A stretch of DNA of 64,000 nucleotides from CAVWDI01 sp963793095 (GTDB lineage Bacteria; Chloroflexota; Anaerolineae; Anaerolineales; UBA4823), in the NCBI GenBank assembly GCA_963793095.1, contig CAWBYY010000002.1:1446167-1510166 (forward strand), in the 5' to 3' direction. The translations under genes were made by a program, and so were the position numbers. Of this stretch, positions 49,936-59,818 are shown piece after piece (position 1 is the stretch's first letter; every line of letters starts with the position of its first letter). The notes under the pieces are model-generated. The model was given only the letters and a program-made list of their open reading frames with translations. It ran no database searches and had not been told where the DNA came from.

Positions 49936-50760
49936 TTCTATGGTTGTCGCGGAACAAATGCCAGCAGGAGCATCCGGCCGGGAAAACGGTGACAGCCTTT
50001 GAAGAGATCTATTTCGACGTCCAGGCTGAGCTTGACTTTACCAAACACCCGGGTGCGCTGGAGGCCACCAACGAGCTGATCGATCTCTGTGCCATTGACA
50101 GCACAAAGCACGTACTGGATGTCGGCTGCGGCGTGGGCATGACGCCTGCCTATCTGGTCAAGCAGACAGGCTGTCATGTCACCGGGCTGGATCTGCGTAG
50201 CAGCATGGTTCAGCGTGCTGTGGAAAGAGCGGATCGTCAGGAACTAGGTGATCGGGCAAACTTCGTCGTTGCAGACGCTCGTTTCCTGCCCTTTCAGCCA
50301 GACACATTTGATGTCGTCATGGCGGAGTCGGTCTTCGCCCTCATCGCAGAGCAAGACCGAGCCATGGCAGAGTGCGTGCGCGTCGTACGAAGGTAGGCGG
50401 CAATGTGGGAATTGCCGAGACCAACTGGCGTAAGCCACCCCCGCCCGGTTTCATGGATCGTCTATCCGGAAGCTTTGGTCAGATGGTCTATGTGCTCGAT
50501 CCGGAAGGGTGGCAGAAGCTGCTGGAGCGTGCCGGTCTACGCAGCGTTGTCGCTCGGAACCATCCGATCAGCATGCGTTCGGAGACGCGAGGGCGCATCC
50601 AGCGTATTCGGCATGCGCAACATGCTGCGTATCTGGCGGAGGTTTTTCACCATCGCCTGGACGCAGCCCAAGTATCGCCAGTTTGTGAAGGAGGCGACTG
50701 TCTGAGCCGATGGAGCTCGTGCGCTACTGGGGATATGGCGTCTATGTGGGGCAGAAATAG
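49932..50760 (+). CDS. SAM-dependent methyltransferase (frameshifted)
   Basis: Motif I HVLDVGCGVGMTPAYL, motif II VTGLDLRSSMV and FQPDTFDVVMAESVFAL define a class I methyltransferase. The frame shifts near 50393 (ECVRVVR to KVGGNVGIAETNW), and at least once more near 50600-50700; the end PMELVRYWGYGVYVGQK reaches a stop at 50758. Total about 276 residues. GTG at 49932 overlaps the stop of the pentapeptide gene; the N-terminal region before AFEEIYFD may itself be shifted. Substrate unknown. Confidence 0.7.
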
Positions 50761-50845
50761 TCTCTGTCCATGGCGGTGTTGACCTCGGACTGATATCGGC
50801 GATGTGCCGGTCTGTCGCGCCCGAGAGGAAAGGGAAAAAAGTGTC

Positions 50846-53800
50846 ATGATGCGCTACGTCAAATGGCCGGTGCTAGTCGTGATGGTGCTGGCGGTTGTGC
50901 TGCTTCTCAGTGCTTGCCAGCCGATACTGGTCACGCCGCCCGCTGTAACCGAGCCTGAGGCTGCGGCGGATGTCGACCCGCTTGCCCAGTTCGAGGCGGA
51001 CGTGGAGAAGTTGCGCGAGGAACTCAAGATTCCCGGCCTATCCGCTGCCATTATCAAGGATCAGGAGGTGGTATGGGCCGAGGGGTTTGGCTTTGCAGAT
51101 CTTGAGAACCGGATTCCAGCCACCGAAAAGACCGCCTATGAGATCGCGTCGCTCACCAAGCCTTTCGCAGCGGCCCTGCTCATGCAACTGGTCGAGACCG
51201 GTCAGCTGGACCTCGATGTCCCCATGGCAGAGATCTTGCAGGATACGGTCTTTACGTTTCCGCCGCCGGCCGAAGCGCCCGCCGAAGGTTATGCCGCACT
51301 GTGCGCCGGAATCCAGGAGATCGGCCGGTCAACCTCCGGACCGATGGCACCGTATGCCTTTCTCTTTCAGGATTACCGCTGCGATACCGAACCGATTGCG
51401 GTTCGGCACCATCTGACTCACACAGCCCAGGGGACGCCGGGTGACGGGTATCGCTACAACGGGTTTCTATACGGGTTGCTTTCCTGGGTGATCGAGGCCG
51501 TGACCGGCGAAGACGTATGAGCAGGTGCTGGTCAACGACATCATCGAACCACTGGAGATGGTGGACACTGTCCCGAATCCGGATTCTGAGCGCGCTGCCG
51601 AGATCTTGGCGGAGATGGCTAGACCCTATCAGGTCGATGACTCGGGAACCATCGTACTTGCCGACTATCAGACGACCGGACACGTTGACGCCGCCTCGGG
51701 CATGGTCTCCACCGTGCTCGATCTGGCCAAGTTCGACGTGGCCATGGACCGCAATTTACTTGTGTCGGCGGATACGAAAGCTACGATGTTTACCCCAACC
51801 GTCTCCAACAGTGGCGACAAGTTGCCTTATGGCATGGGCTGGTTTGTCCAGGAGCACGACGGAACACAACTGGTCTGGCACTACGGCTGGGAAACCGCGT
51901 ATTCTTCCCTCATCGTGAAGGTGCCGGAGCAGAATCTCACCTTTATCCTACTGGCCAACAGTGACGGTGCTAGTTCGCCTTTCAATCTTGGGGCTGGCGA
52001 CGTACTCAACTCGCCCTTTGCGTCACGATTCCTCAAGCTGTTCGCCGATTCTGAAGTTGCACAAGCACCGATATCGGCCCAGCCGGACACCGAACCAAGC
52101 TTTGAGCACGGCCCCTGTCCATTCTCAATACCGCCCGATGTCGTTGAGGGCGAAGACGTGGTATGCGGTTACGTGATTGTGCCCGAAGATCATGCCAACC
52201 CCACTGGTCCACAAATTCGCCTAGCCGTTGTCGTGGTCAAGGACAACAGCGACGAACATCAATCTGATCCTGTACTTCTGCTGTCCGGCGGACCGGGTGA
52301 GAGAGTGGTGGCGAACGCACCCATGCTGGCGCCGTTCCTGGAGTCGATCTACCCCAACCGGGATCTGGTGCTTTTCGATCAGCGCGGTGTCGGCCTCTCT
52401 GAACCGTCGCTGGAGTGCCCTGAATTCTTGGAAGCCCAGTTCGAGATTCTGGATGAGCCGGACAGCGCTGCCGCAGCGAAGACTGTCCACGATGCGACGA
52501 AGGCTTGCGCCGACCGCCTGGTCGATGAAGGTCACAATCTGACGGCCTACAACACCACCCAGAATGCCGCCGATGTGGATGCCATCCGTCGTGCGCTGGG
52601 CTACGAACAGGTCAACCTATATGGCGGGTCGTACGGTTCGCTGTTGGCCCAGGCCGTCATGCGCGACCACCCGGAGAACATCCGAAGCGTGGTTTTGACG
52701 TCAGTCTTGCCTTTGGAAAAGAGTCTCTTTGTGGATGCGTCGGTGACGACCACCCAGGCCATCCTGCGCCTACTCGACACCTGCGCCGCGGACCAGGACT
52801 GTAACGCCGCTTATCCCGACCTGCAGACCAAGCTCTTTGAGGTCATCGACCGGCTCAACGCCGAACCGGTCGCTGTCACGGTCACCAACCCACTCGATGG
52901 CGAGAGCTACGACACCTTGCTCACGGGCGAGACGGTGCGCGCCAACCTCGTCACCTTCCTCTACACAACCCAGATCATTCCCGTCTTGCCCCAGGCCATC
53001 TACGACGTCTACAACGGCGACTATGAGCTGATGACGCAATTGAGCAGTACCCGATTGGCGCTGCTTGATCTGATCAGTCGTGGGATGACTTTCTCAGTGA
53101 TTTGTGCAGAGGATCTGATCGGTCGCACGCCGGATGACCTGCTGGCGCTGATGGCGTCATTGCCCAGACAACTGGTGGTCGGTGCCGAGCCGGAGACGAT
53201 CATCGAACATGGCATCTTTGGCATCTGCGCCGATTGGCCGGTGGCAGAAGCCGACCCATCAGTCAAGGAACCGCTGGTCAGCGACATTCCCACGCTGGTG
53301 TTGGCGGGTGAACTGGATCCGGTTACGCCGCCCGAATATGGCGAACTGGTTGCCGACTATCTGTCCAACGGCTACTTCTATGAGTTCCCAGGCGTGGGCC
53401 ACAATATCATCATTGAGGAGTGCGCACGCCAACTTGCTGGTGCGTTCTTGGCAGACCCCAGCCAAGCGCCGGATGCGGCCTGCATTGCCGACATGCCCGG
53501 CGTGGTCTTTGATCTGCCGTTCGAGGAGCGCCGGAACTGGTGCTGGAACCGTTCAGCGACGAAGCGCGCGGCTTCAGCGGTCTTGTGCCCGTTGGGTGGG
53601 AGGAGTTGGCCCCGGCCAATCTGGCGCGTAAAACGACCGCCCTGGATCCGACCTATTTCGTGTTGGAGGGAACACCTGGTACTGCCGCCGAACTCTTCGG
53701 CAATCTAGCCGGACAACTGGGGCTGGATCCGGAGATGGCGCCCGACTCGCAAGCGCAAGTCGGCAACTTCGTCTGGGATTTCTACACCTTCGAACGACGG

Positions 53801-53953
53801 GGAAACATGGCGGATCTGGCACTAGCTGAGGATGACGAAAAGGCATACTTCGTCTTTCTGGTCTCTACGCCGGAAGAGCATGATGCGCTGGTAGAGCAGC
53901 TCTTCCTGCCGGCGGTGGAGGCCATCACATCGCTCTCAGTCGAGTCCGAATAG
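50846..53953 (+). CDS. Lipoprotein fusing a beta-lactamase-like domain and an S33-type alpha/beta hydrolase (frameshifted)
   Basis: About 1035 residues if read through. Lipobox LLLSAC near residue 24. Domain 1 (about 45-420) is a serine beta-lactamase/DD-peptidase-like domain with SLTK (S102, K105), YRYNG in place of Y-x-N, and WHYGWE for the third motif. Domain 2 (about 430-860) has SGGPGE, FDQRGVGLSEPS, nucleophile GGSYGS, GELDPVTPP (Asp) and GVGHN (His), as in tripeptidyl aminopeptidase-type proteins. A C-terminal region of about 140 residues has no known domain. Frames change near 51518 and 53545. No stop or start separates the two domains in the long central frame. Confidence 0.75.
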
Positions 53954-53993
53954 TGGCCTCGATGACGCCGGCTCTGACCCCGGAGGCGCGAGG

Positions 53994-54322
53994 ATGCTCG
54001 GATCGGACAGTCTGGAATTTCTGTTTGTTGTCAGCGCCTTTCTTTTTCAAATCGTACTGATCATCCATTTCGCACTGCGAAAGTGGCACTTCGATCTCGC
54101 CATGCGGGTTGGCTGGATTGTGTACGCGTTGAGTGTGCCTGCGGCAACCGTGAGCGTACTGCTCCTGCTGGGCGGCAAGCCTTGGTCGCTGTGGCTGGGC
54201 GGCTTCATCTACCTCATCTGGGCGACGCTCGGCTACATAGTTGAATACGTAAAGGATATTCAGTGGCGTAGTCCCATTCGATGGTCGATCTTCGCTCCCT
54301 ACGTATTCTTGTACTTGGCGAC
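53994..54322 (+). pseudogene. Small multi-spanning membrane protein, 5' part, interrupted by IS21
   Basis: The ORF from ATG at 53994 encodes about four hydrophobic segments (FLFVVSAFLFQIVLIIHFAL, ATVSVLLLLGG, LWLGGFIYLIWATLGYIV, IFAPYVFLYLATV). Coding character stops at the IS21 left end. The 3' part reappears in frame-like form after the element, at 56826-56949. Function unknown. Confidence 0.75.
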
Positions 54323-54410
54323 TGTCATAAGGGAACCACTTGGCACCTCAGCGTCGCCGCCGTGGCTGTGGGTAAGTGGGCAACTCGGAGCACAGCGCAG
54401 AGTTGTCCAC

Positions 54411-55190
54411 TTATCCATCAGCCCTCGCAGGTTGCTGGCGAGCTGTTTCCCGCTGCATACGCTCTCGAAAGCGATAGGACTCGGCCTCGGCAAACTCTAG
54501 AATGTGCGCCCGGTGTGTCAGTCGGTCGAGGAGAGCAGCGGTTAGGCGTTCATCCCCGAAGACTTGGGTCCAGTCGGCGAAGCGTAGATTCGTTGTCACG
54601 ATCATGGCTACCCGGTCGTAGAGCGTGGCGCAGAACTGAAAGATCAAATGAGCACCGATGGCTGAAAAGGGAATAAACCCTAACTCATCCAACACGATCA
54701 GATGCTGCTTCAGAGCGCTGTTCAAGAGCTTGGTGAGCCGGTGTTCGTCCTGAGCCTGGATCAACTCATTGACCAGGGCGGCGACGTTGTAGAAGCGCAC
54801 ACGATAGCCTTGTCTACAGGCGGCCAAGGCAAGCCCGGTCGCAATATGTGTCTTCCCTAGACCAGGATTGCCCGCCAAGAGAATCGGCTCCGCTTTGCGA
54901 ATGTAGCCACCCTGCGCCAGTTCGAGCACTTGCTGCTTGTTGAGGGTGGGCACGCAGGTAAAATCGAAGTCGGCTAGCTCCTTGAGTAGGGGAAAACGAG
55001 CAGCCTTCACTCGGCGCACCTGACGATTCTGTTCTCGCTGCACAATCTCTTGTTCGGCTAACGCCAGCAGATAGCGGCCGTAATTGTGATTGGCCTGGGC
55101 GGCATCCTCAGCGAACTTGCGGTAGTGCTTGAGAAATGCTGGCAAGCGCAGTTCCTTGAGATAGCTTTCCAGCAAGGGGTTGCTGTCCAT
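54411..55190 (-). CDS. istB: IS21 helper ATPase IstB
   Basis: AAA+ ATPase of 259 residues that assembles on target DNA and stimulates IstA. Walker A GNPGLGKTHIA, Walker B LIVLDELGFIPF and TTNLRFADW are clear. ATG at 55190 is chosen since GGGAG lies 6 bp upstream; ATG at 55196 overlaps the site. The istA stop is at 55193. Confidence 0.93.
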   Translation of the reverse strand: MDSNPLLESYLKELRLPAFLKHYRKFAEDAAQANHNYGRYLLALAEQEIVQREQNRQVRRVKAARFPLLKELADFDFTCVPTLNKQQVLELAQGGYIRKAEPILLAGNPGLGKTHIATGLALAACRQGYRVRFYNVAALVNELIQAQDEHRLTKLLNSALKQHLIVLDELGFIPFSAIGAHLIFQFCATLYDRVAMIVTTNLRFADWTQVFGDERLTAALLDRLTHRAHILEFAEAESYRFRERMQRETARQQPARADG

Positions 55191-55192
55191 GT

Positions 55193-56713
55193 TCATCTCC
55201 CACCCAGCAACTGGTCGTAACACCGCACGTCAGGGCCTGGTCGCTGTAACACCGAGCTGGCCAGATGAGGTAGTTTGGATGGGTCGAGCGCCGGCGGCAC
55301 AGTTTCGTGGTGCGACTGTTGCCGCAGACACAACTCGATGCCGTCAGCATGGATGCAGCCGTAGCTCAAGGCCTGTTCAATGGCCGCCTGTACTTCTCGG
55401 GCCGGATAGCGCTGATGGAGCTTGAGGATACGCACGAATTCACGAACGGCTTGACCATCTGTGTCCTCCGCTTGCAGCCGTGCCAGCAACTGGGTGTAGC
55501 TGGCTGGCCATTCGCGTCGCCACTGGCGTATCGGCTTGGCATGCTCGAGAGCGCCCGGTCGTTGCTCCAAGAGCGGTAGGTAGTGAAGCGGATCGAAGAC
55601 GTCCTGGTGCTGTCCATAGCAGCGTGGGTGGCGGACCAGCAACCCCTCCTGAAAGAGAATCTCCACGTGGAATGGGAAGGCGCGTAGGACCAGCTTCCGT
55701 TCTGCCTTGTCGGCCGGCACCGAATAACGGTTGGTTTCGAACTTCACTTGGCAATACGGCGTCAAGGTGACCGGTGTGGTCCTGCAGCACAGGAAGTCCT
55801 TCCTTGGCAACTCGAACAGCAACGGCCGCTCGAGCTCCCACGCCTCACCGATGGTCACCGACTGTCCGTCTACCTGCCGGACATCGTCTGCTAAGCACGC
55901 TTCAAGGAGCAGCTGGTTCAGCTCTGTAAAGGAGGCTACCCTGGGAATCGGCACCAGGAAGTTGCGGCGCCCAAAGCCTACACCATGTTCGACGCCGCCT
56001 TTTTCGTGGCCCTGGCCAGGCGTGCAGAAATGACTGTCGAACAAGTAGTGGCTGCGAAAAACCACAAATGCCTGCTGTTCGTGGCGGGTGTGCCCTCTCA
56101 ACACCTTGTGCACTGCGGCCTTGAGGTTGTCGTAGCTGATGCGATGGGGCACGCCGCCGAAGAAGTGGAAAGCCCGTACGTGCCCTTCAAAAAAGGCCTC
56201 CTGGCGCTGGGCCGGAAAGGCCATCACAAACAAGCGCCGCGAATAGTTCAGGCGCATGAAGAAGAGCTGTACGGTCACTGGTTGGCCGTTGACGATGACC
56301 TGGGCCTCACCCCAGTCTACCTGGGCATCCATCCCAGGGTCGAACTCCAGCGGCAGATACACCTTGGGCCGTCTCTTCTCTCGACGCCGTTTCCCGATGT
56401 AGCGACGTACAGTCGATTCGGCGCCCTGATATCCTGCTTTGCACAGCTCTTCGAAGATCTTGTGCCCGGTATAGCGCTGCTTCCGGGGCATCTTTTCTGC
56501 TTCTGCCAGCAGTTCATCGATCTGCTCTTTGTAGGCGTCCAGGACTGGCGCCGCCCGCGGCATTGCCAGCGTATACTGTCCTGCTTCGGCAGATTCGATG
56601 GCTTTACGCACTGTCTTGCGGGCCACTCTCAGCTCTCGCGCAATCTGGCGCACGCTTTTCTTCTCGATGAAGTATGCGCGGCGCACGCGTTCACGATCTT
56701 CCACACTGATCAT
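55193..56713 (-). CDS. istA: IS21 transposase IstA
   Basis: About 506 residues from ATG at 56713, preceded by GGAGGGAAGG. An N-terminal HTH (VRQIARELRVARKTVRKAI), the RNase H-like core with DAQVDWGEAQV (first Asp), RISYDNLKAAV (second Asp) and EKGGVEHGVG (Glu), and a C-terminal region with FETNRYSVPADKA are all visible. An intact ORF implies the element may still be active. Confidence 0.93.
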   Translation of the reverse strand: MISVEDRERVRRAYFIEKKSVRQIARELRVARKTVRKAIESAEAGQYTLAMPRAAPVLDAYKEQIDELLAEAEKMPRKQRYTGHKIFEELCKAGYQGAESTVRRYIGKRRREKRRPKVYLPLEFDPGMDAQVDWGEAQVIVNGQPVTVQLFFMRLNYSRRLFVMAFPAQRQEAFFEGHVRAFHFFGGVPHRISYDNLKAAVHKVLRGHTRHEQQAFVVFRSHYLFDSHFCTPGQGHEKGGVEHGVGFGRRNFLVPIPRVASFTELNQLLLEACLADDVRQVDGQSVTIGEAWELERPLLFELPRKDFLCCRTTPVTLTPYCQVKFETNRYSVPADKAERKLVLRAFPFHVEILFQEGLLVRHPRCYGQHQDVFDPLHYLPLLEQRPGALEHAKPIRQWRREWPASYTQLLARLQAEDTDGQAVREFVRILKLHQRYPAREVQAAIEQALSYGCIHADGIELCLRQQSHHETVPPALDPSKLPHLASSVLQRPGPDVRCYDQLLGGR

Positions 56714-56825
56714 CCTTCCCTCCGCACCATGAAACCCGAAAAGGCTCATGATAGCGGATTTCTGTTCAGGTGGTTCCCTTTTCAATGATCAAAGTGCTGA
56801 CAACTGGTTCCCTTTTAGCGTATCA

Positions 56826-56949
56826 GAAACACATGTTCTATTGGTGGCCTCTTGCCCTCATCAGTCGACCGCTGTGGTATGTGTATGCTGTTCTGTTCGT
56901 CATCAGCACCATTCTCAATATCACGTCCCACAATGGACAAAGATCCTAG
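56826..56949 (+). pseudogene. 3' part of the IS21-interrupted membrane protein
   Basis: KHMFYWWPLALISRPLWYVY followed by AVLFVISTILNITSHNG and a stop TAG at 56947-56949. It continues the hydrophobic protein that breaks off at 54322. The join YLATV to MFYWWPL is natural-looking for a small multi-spanning protein. Confidence 0.7.
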
Positions 56950-57607
56950 GCAAACCCTCGACTGACAACGAGCAATCGTGTTGTGTGAAGCTGAAATGCC
57001 ATCAGGGCCTCAGATGGAGTTTTTTGACCATGCGGGCCTAGAGGAGTCGAAAGAATCTGCTCTGGCATTTGGATCGATCTTATCACATCGTGGGGCTGGC
57101 GGGGCCAGCAATTAAGCACAGTACGATGAGGTCGTGACCCCTGGTGAATGAATTGCTCCGATCGGCGATGTTTCAAAACTCGATCTTCCCCATGAGTTTC
57201 TGGACGTTGATTTTGGGATGGGATCTGGGATGCTTTTGAGCAGGTTTCTAGCCACGAAAGCCCGCAGCTCCGGAGTGTTTCAAAAACGTTGTGTTTTCAC
57301 CCGGTCGTAGACCTATTCAGGATTCCCTTGTGCAATTGAAGAACAAATGTGAAGCTGCCCTGAAAGCTGGAGTTGTGCGGATGTGTGTTCACCTTGGCAT
57401 GGCTCTCGAAGGTCCCCGGTTTCAAAGTAGCACCACTTCAGACGTTCAAATTCTCGATCGGTCCGTGGTCGGTTGTCGCGTACGTATCGTGAATATAGAT
57501 CCACTTGAACTTCACCAATGGGCGATGCTGAGTACAGTTTTACAAAACATTATGGTATAGCGCCGATAATTGAAAGGACTTGTTCCGGTGCCTGATTGAA
57601 CCTTTCC
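56950..57607. other. Decayed region between IS elements
   Basis: About 660 bp without an intact gene. Contains a copy of the dispersed GATGGA/GACCAT motif at 57013-57030, and minus-strand frames at 57313-57504 that look like degraded transposase sequence but are not assignable. Confidence 0.4.
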
Positions 57608-57615
57608 AAAAAATC

Positions 57616-58470
57616 TGGTTGCGTTGCAAGGAATTTTCGCTACAGCATGGCGGACGTAACGACCGAAACTGGTCTACTCCGGGTTACGAGATCAAACCGA
57701 ATAGCTCCGCGATGAACCGATTCTGACCTTGAATATCGCCCTTTTCGATTCCCTCGATCTGCCCTTTCCGTATCATGTGCATCGTCTCGTAGCCCTGAAT
57801 CGTCCGCCAAGCAGTTGGGTATGATCCGAAGCCCAATCCTGGCTCGATCTTGCGTTTCATGAACCGGTGATCCTGCTCCACCATGTTGTTCATGTACTGA
57901 CTTGGCCTTCGCTTGCAGTGCTCAGGCAGCAGCTTTTCTTGCTTCAGATCACGGACGGCACCGATATAGGCAGCGGATTCTTGTCCACGTTGATGACCCG
58001 AGGCGCGGTGACGTTTGGCCTACCCAACACCTTGCGAAAGAAGCGCTTGGCTGCTCTGGTGCTCCTGGTCTCGTTCAAGAGGAAATCGAGTGTCTGCCCA
58101 GTCGAATCGACCGCTCGATAGAGATACATCCACTTGCCTCGAACCTTGACGTAGGTCTCGTCGACACGCCAGGAATCATTGGTCTGCTTGAGATGAGGTC
58201 GGCATCGCTCGTCGAGTTCTGGAGCATATCGTTGAACCCAACGAAAGATCGTGGAGTGGTCGACTGACAGGCCACGTTCAGTCATCATTTCTTCCAGATC
58301 ACGGTAGCTCAGTGAGTAGCGGAGATACCAGCGGACGCAAGTGAGGATGATTTCGCTTTCGTAGTGTCGCCATTTGAACGGATCTGTCATGTTGTCCCAT
58401 ACCGATTCGTGCTGACTCGCAGTCGATGGGACGTACGGTATCGGAGCCTGACAGTTTTTGCAACAGAGCC
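57616..58470 (-). mobile_element. IS6-family insertion sequence with 8-bp target duplication
   Basis: 855 bp bounded by TGGTTGCGTTGCAA on the left and TTTTTGCAACAGAGCC (inverse of GGCTCTGTTGCAAAAA) on the right, which match the GGCNCTGTTGCAA consensus of IS6/IS26-type ends. AAAAAATC occurs directly outside both ends (57608-57615 and 58471-58478), a perfect 8-bp duplication, the size expected for IS6. Confidence 0.9.
57684..58390 (-). CDS. IS6-family transposase (frameshifted)
   Basis: DPFKWRHYESEIILTCVRWYL, YRDLEEMMTERGLSVDHSTIF and WRVDETYVKVRGKW (first catalytic Asp) are typical IS6. VDKN follows with the second Asp. A frame change near 57950 leads to YMNNMVEQDHRFMKRK with the catalytic Glu and EAMHMIRKGQ-like end. 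About 235 residues when joined. The shift lies in the conserved core, so either the copy is dead or this is an assembly indel. Confidence 0.88.
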
Positions 58471-58838
58471 AAAAAATCCATCCGACCGGGACTACGCAGC
58501 CTTGCGGTAGTAGTCGACATACTCGAACATACCTCTTGGCGTGTGAATTCGCATTTTGCGCCTTTACGGGAGTGCGAATTGTTTTCAAGCCTTTGGACCG
58601 AAAGATCGTGTCGAATGCTTCGGTGAACTCCATGTCACGATCCACAAATCAGAAAGCGGATTGATTGATCTGCGTCACCGAGATTCCATGAAATCTGTCG
58701 TGCCTGCTGAGCAACCCAGGCATCATTGTTTATTGACCAAACACTACGATCGAGGAGATTTTCTAGGCCAAAATTGGGGTTGAAGCGCCGTTCATTTTTG
58801 GCGATTTTTTGCCACATCGGCTCCTCTTTGCACAGCAA
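58471..58838 (-). pseudogene. Integrase-core (IS3/IS481-like) transposase fragment
   Basis: WVAQQARQISWNLGDADQSIRFL and, in another frame, DRDMEFTEAFDTIFRSKG with TPVKAQNANSHA match the DDE integrase core of rve-type transposases (second Asp and Glu region). N- and C-termini are missing, one frameshift is present, and the IS6 element is inserted directly at its end. An older, decayed element. Confidence 0.7.
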
Positions 58839-58862
58839 CGACCCTAGATCAGTCGAGTCGGT

Positions 58863-59678
58863 TCAGCCGCCGAACGTCCCGTGAAACATCGAATAGGTGA
58901 AGAAGGCGTAGTAGTCTGGATGGTCCAAAATGAAGTCCGGAGACTCCGGCAGGCAGAGACGCTCGTAGGCTGCTCGGCCTCCTCCTCGTCAACTCCGACG
59001 CTGCGCCCGGCCATCGCATCTGGAAGAGCGCCAGCAGGGTCTTGCGCAATTCGTTGGACAGCGGGGCATGGACGTCGGCAACGAAGGTCCGTGCTACAGG
59101 GCTGGTTAGGCCTGCTGCACGGAACCAGCCAAGCCCGCGGAAGAAGTGTGCCGCCTGGCTCCATCCCTACTGACAAATGGGGCGATTCCGGCAGATGTCG
59201 CATTGAGACGGGCTTCCAATAGAGGATATCCAGGCAGGAGTTTTTCAGAGGACCAGGCCAGGATGGCCACACCGCCGCCCGGCTTCACGACCCGCACAAG
59301 TTCCTTCACCAGCGGTAGGGGTTCGATGGGGGCATAGCCAACGCAATCCATGCTCCAGGCCCAGTCGAACGTTTCATCATCGAACGGAAGATTGTTGATA
59401 TCTCCTTCCTGGAAGCACATTCTTTCCGACAAGCCGGCCTGTGTCGCAATCTCCTCCGCATGGGCCAGCATCTCAGGTGAGAGGTCAAGTCCGGTGACAT
59501 GACCTGAAGCACCCACTGTCTTCGCCAATTGCAGGGCCTGCAGGCCGAGGCCACAGCCTGCATCCAGGGCTCGGCTGCCCTGACGCAGCTGCATGGCCTG
59601 GATTGCGCCCTGAAGGATTGGCGCTCTCAACGCACTGAATGCAAACGCCATTTCCGTAAGATCGTCTATGTCAGACAC
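58863..59678 (-). CDS. SAM-dependent methyltransferase (frameshifted)
   Basis: GSRALDAGCGLGLQALQLAK (motif I), HVTGLDLSPEMLAHAEE (motif II), LPFDDETFDWAWSMDCVGY and LVRVVKPGGGVAIL (post motif) make a clear class I methyltransferase. After APFVSRDGARRH the frame changes near 59150 and again near 59000. The C-terminus ends MFHGTFGG with stop at 58863. About 272 residues in total. Substrate unknown; it lies alone between IS remnants and the VOC/SnoaL operon. Confidence 0.8.
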
Positions 59679-59818
59679 TCGCTTTGTCTCCTACCCAGCG
59701 ATCGGCTTAAGTGCTTGGCTGTTTGTTTTATGCAAATAGATCTCGAACACGCCAGCCAAACCTTGAGGTTTTGCCGCACGATCTTGCCGTTTATTTGTAA
59801 ATATCTGCGCGGAAACAC

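Larger units (their letters stand above)
54323..56825 (-). mobile_element. IS21-family insertion sequence
   Basis: About 2.5 kb with istA and istB. Ends carry inverted AAGGGAACCA at 54329-54338 and TGGTTCCCTT at 56805-56814, each preceded outward by TG-type termini. A second GGTTCCCTTTT at 56772-56782 gives the internal repeat typical of IS21 ends. No target duplication could be identified with certainty, so ends are approximate by a few bases. Confidence 0.85.

Noticed and set aside
55985..56788. 267-codon plus-strand frame opposite istA
   Set aside because: Antisense to the intact IstA catalytic core.
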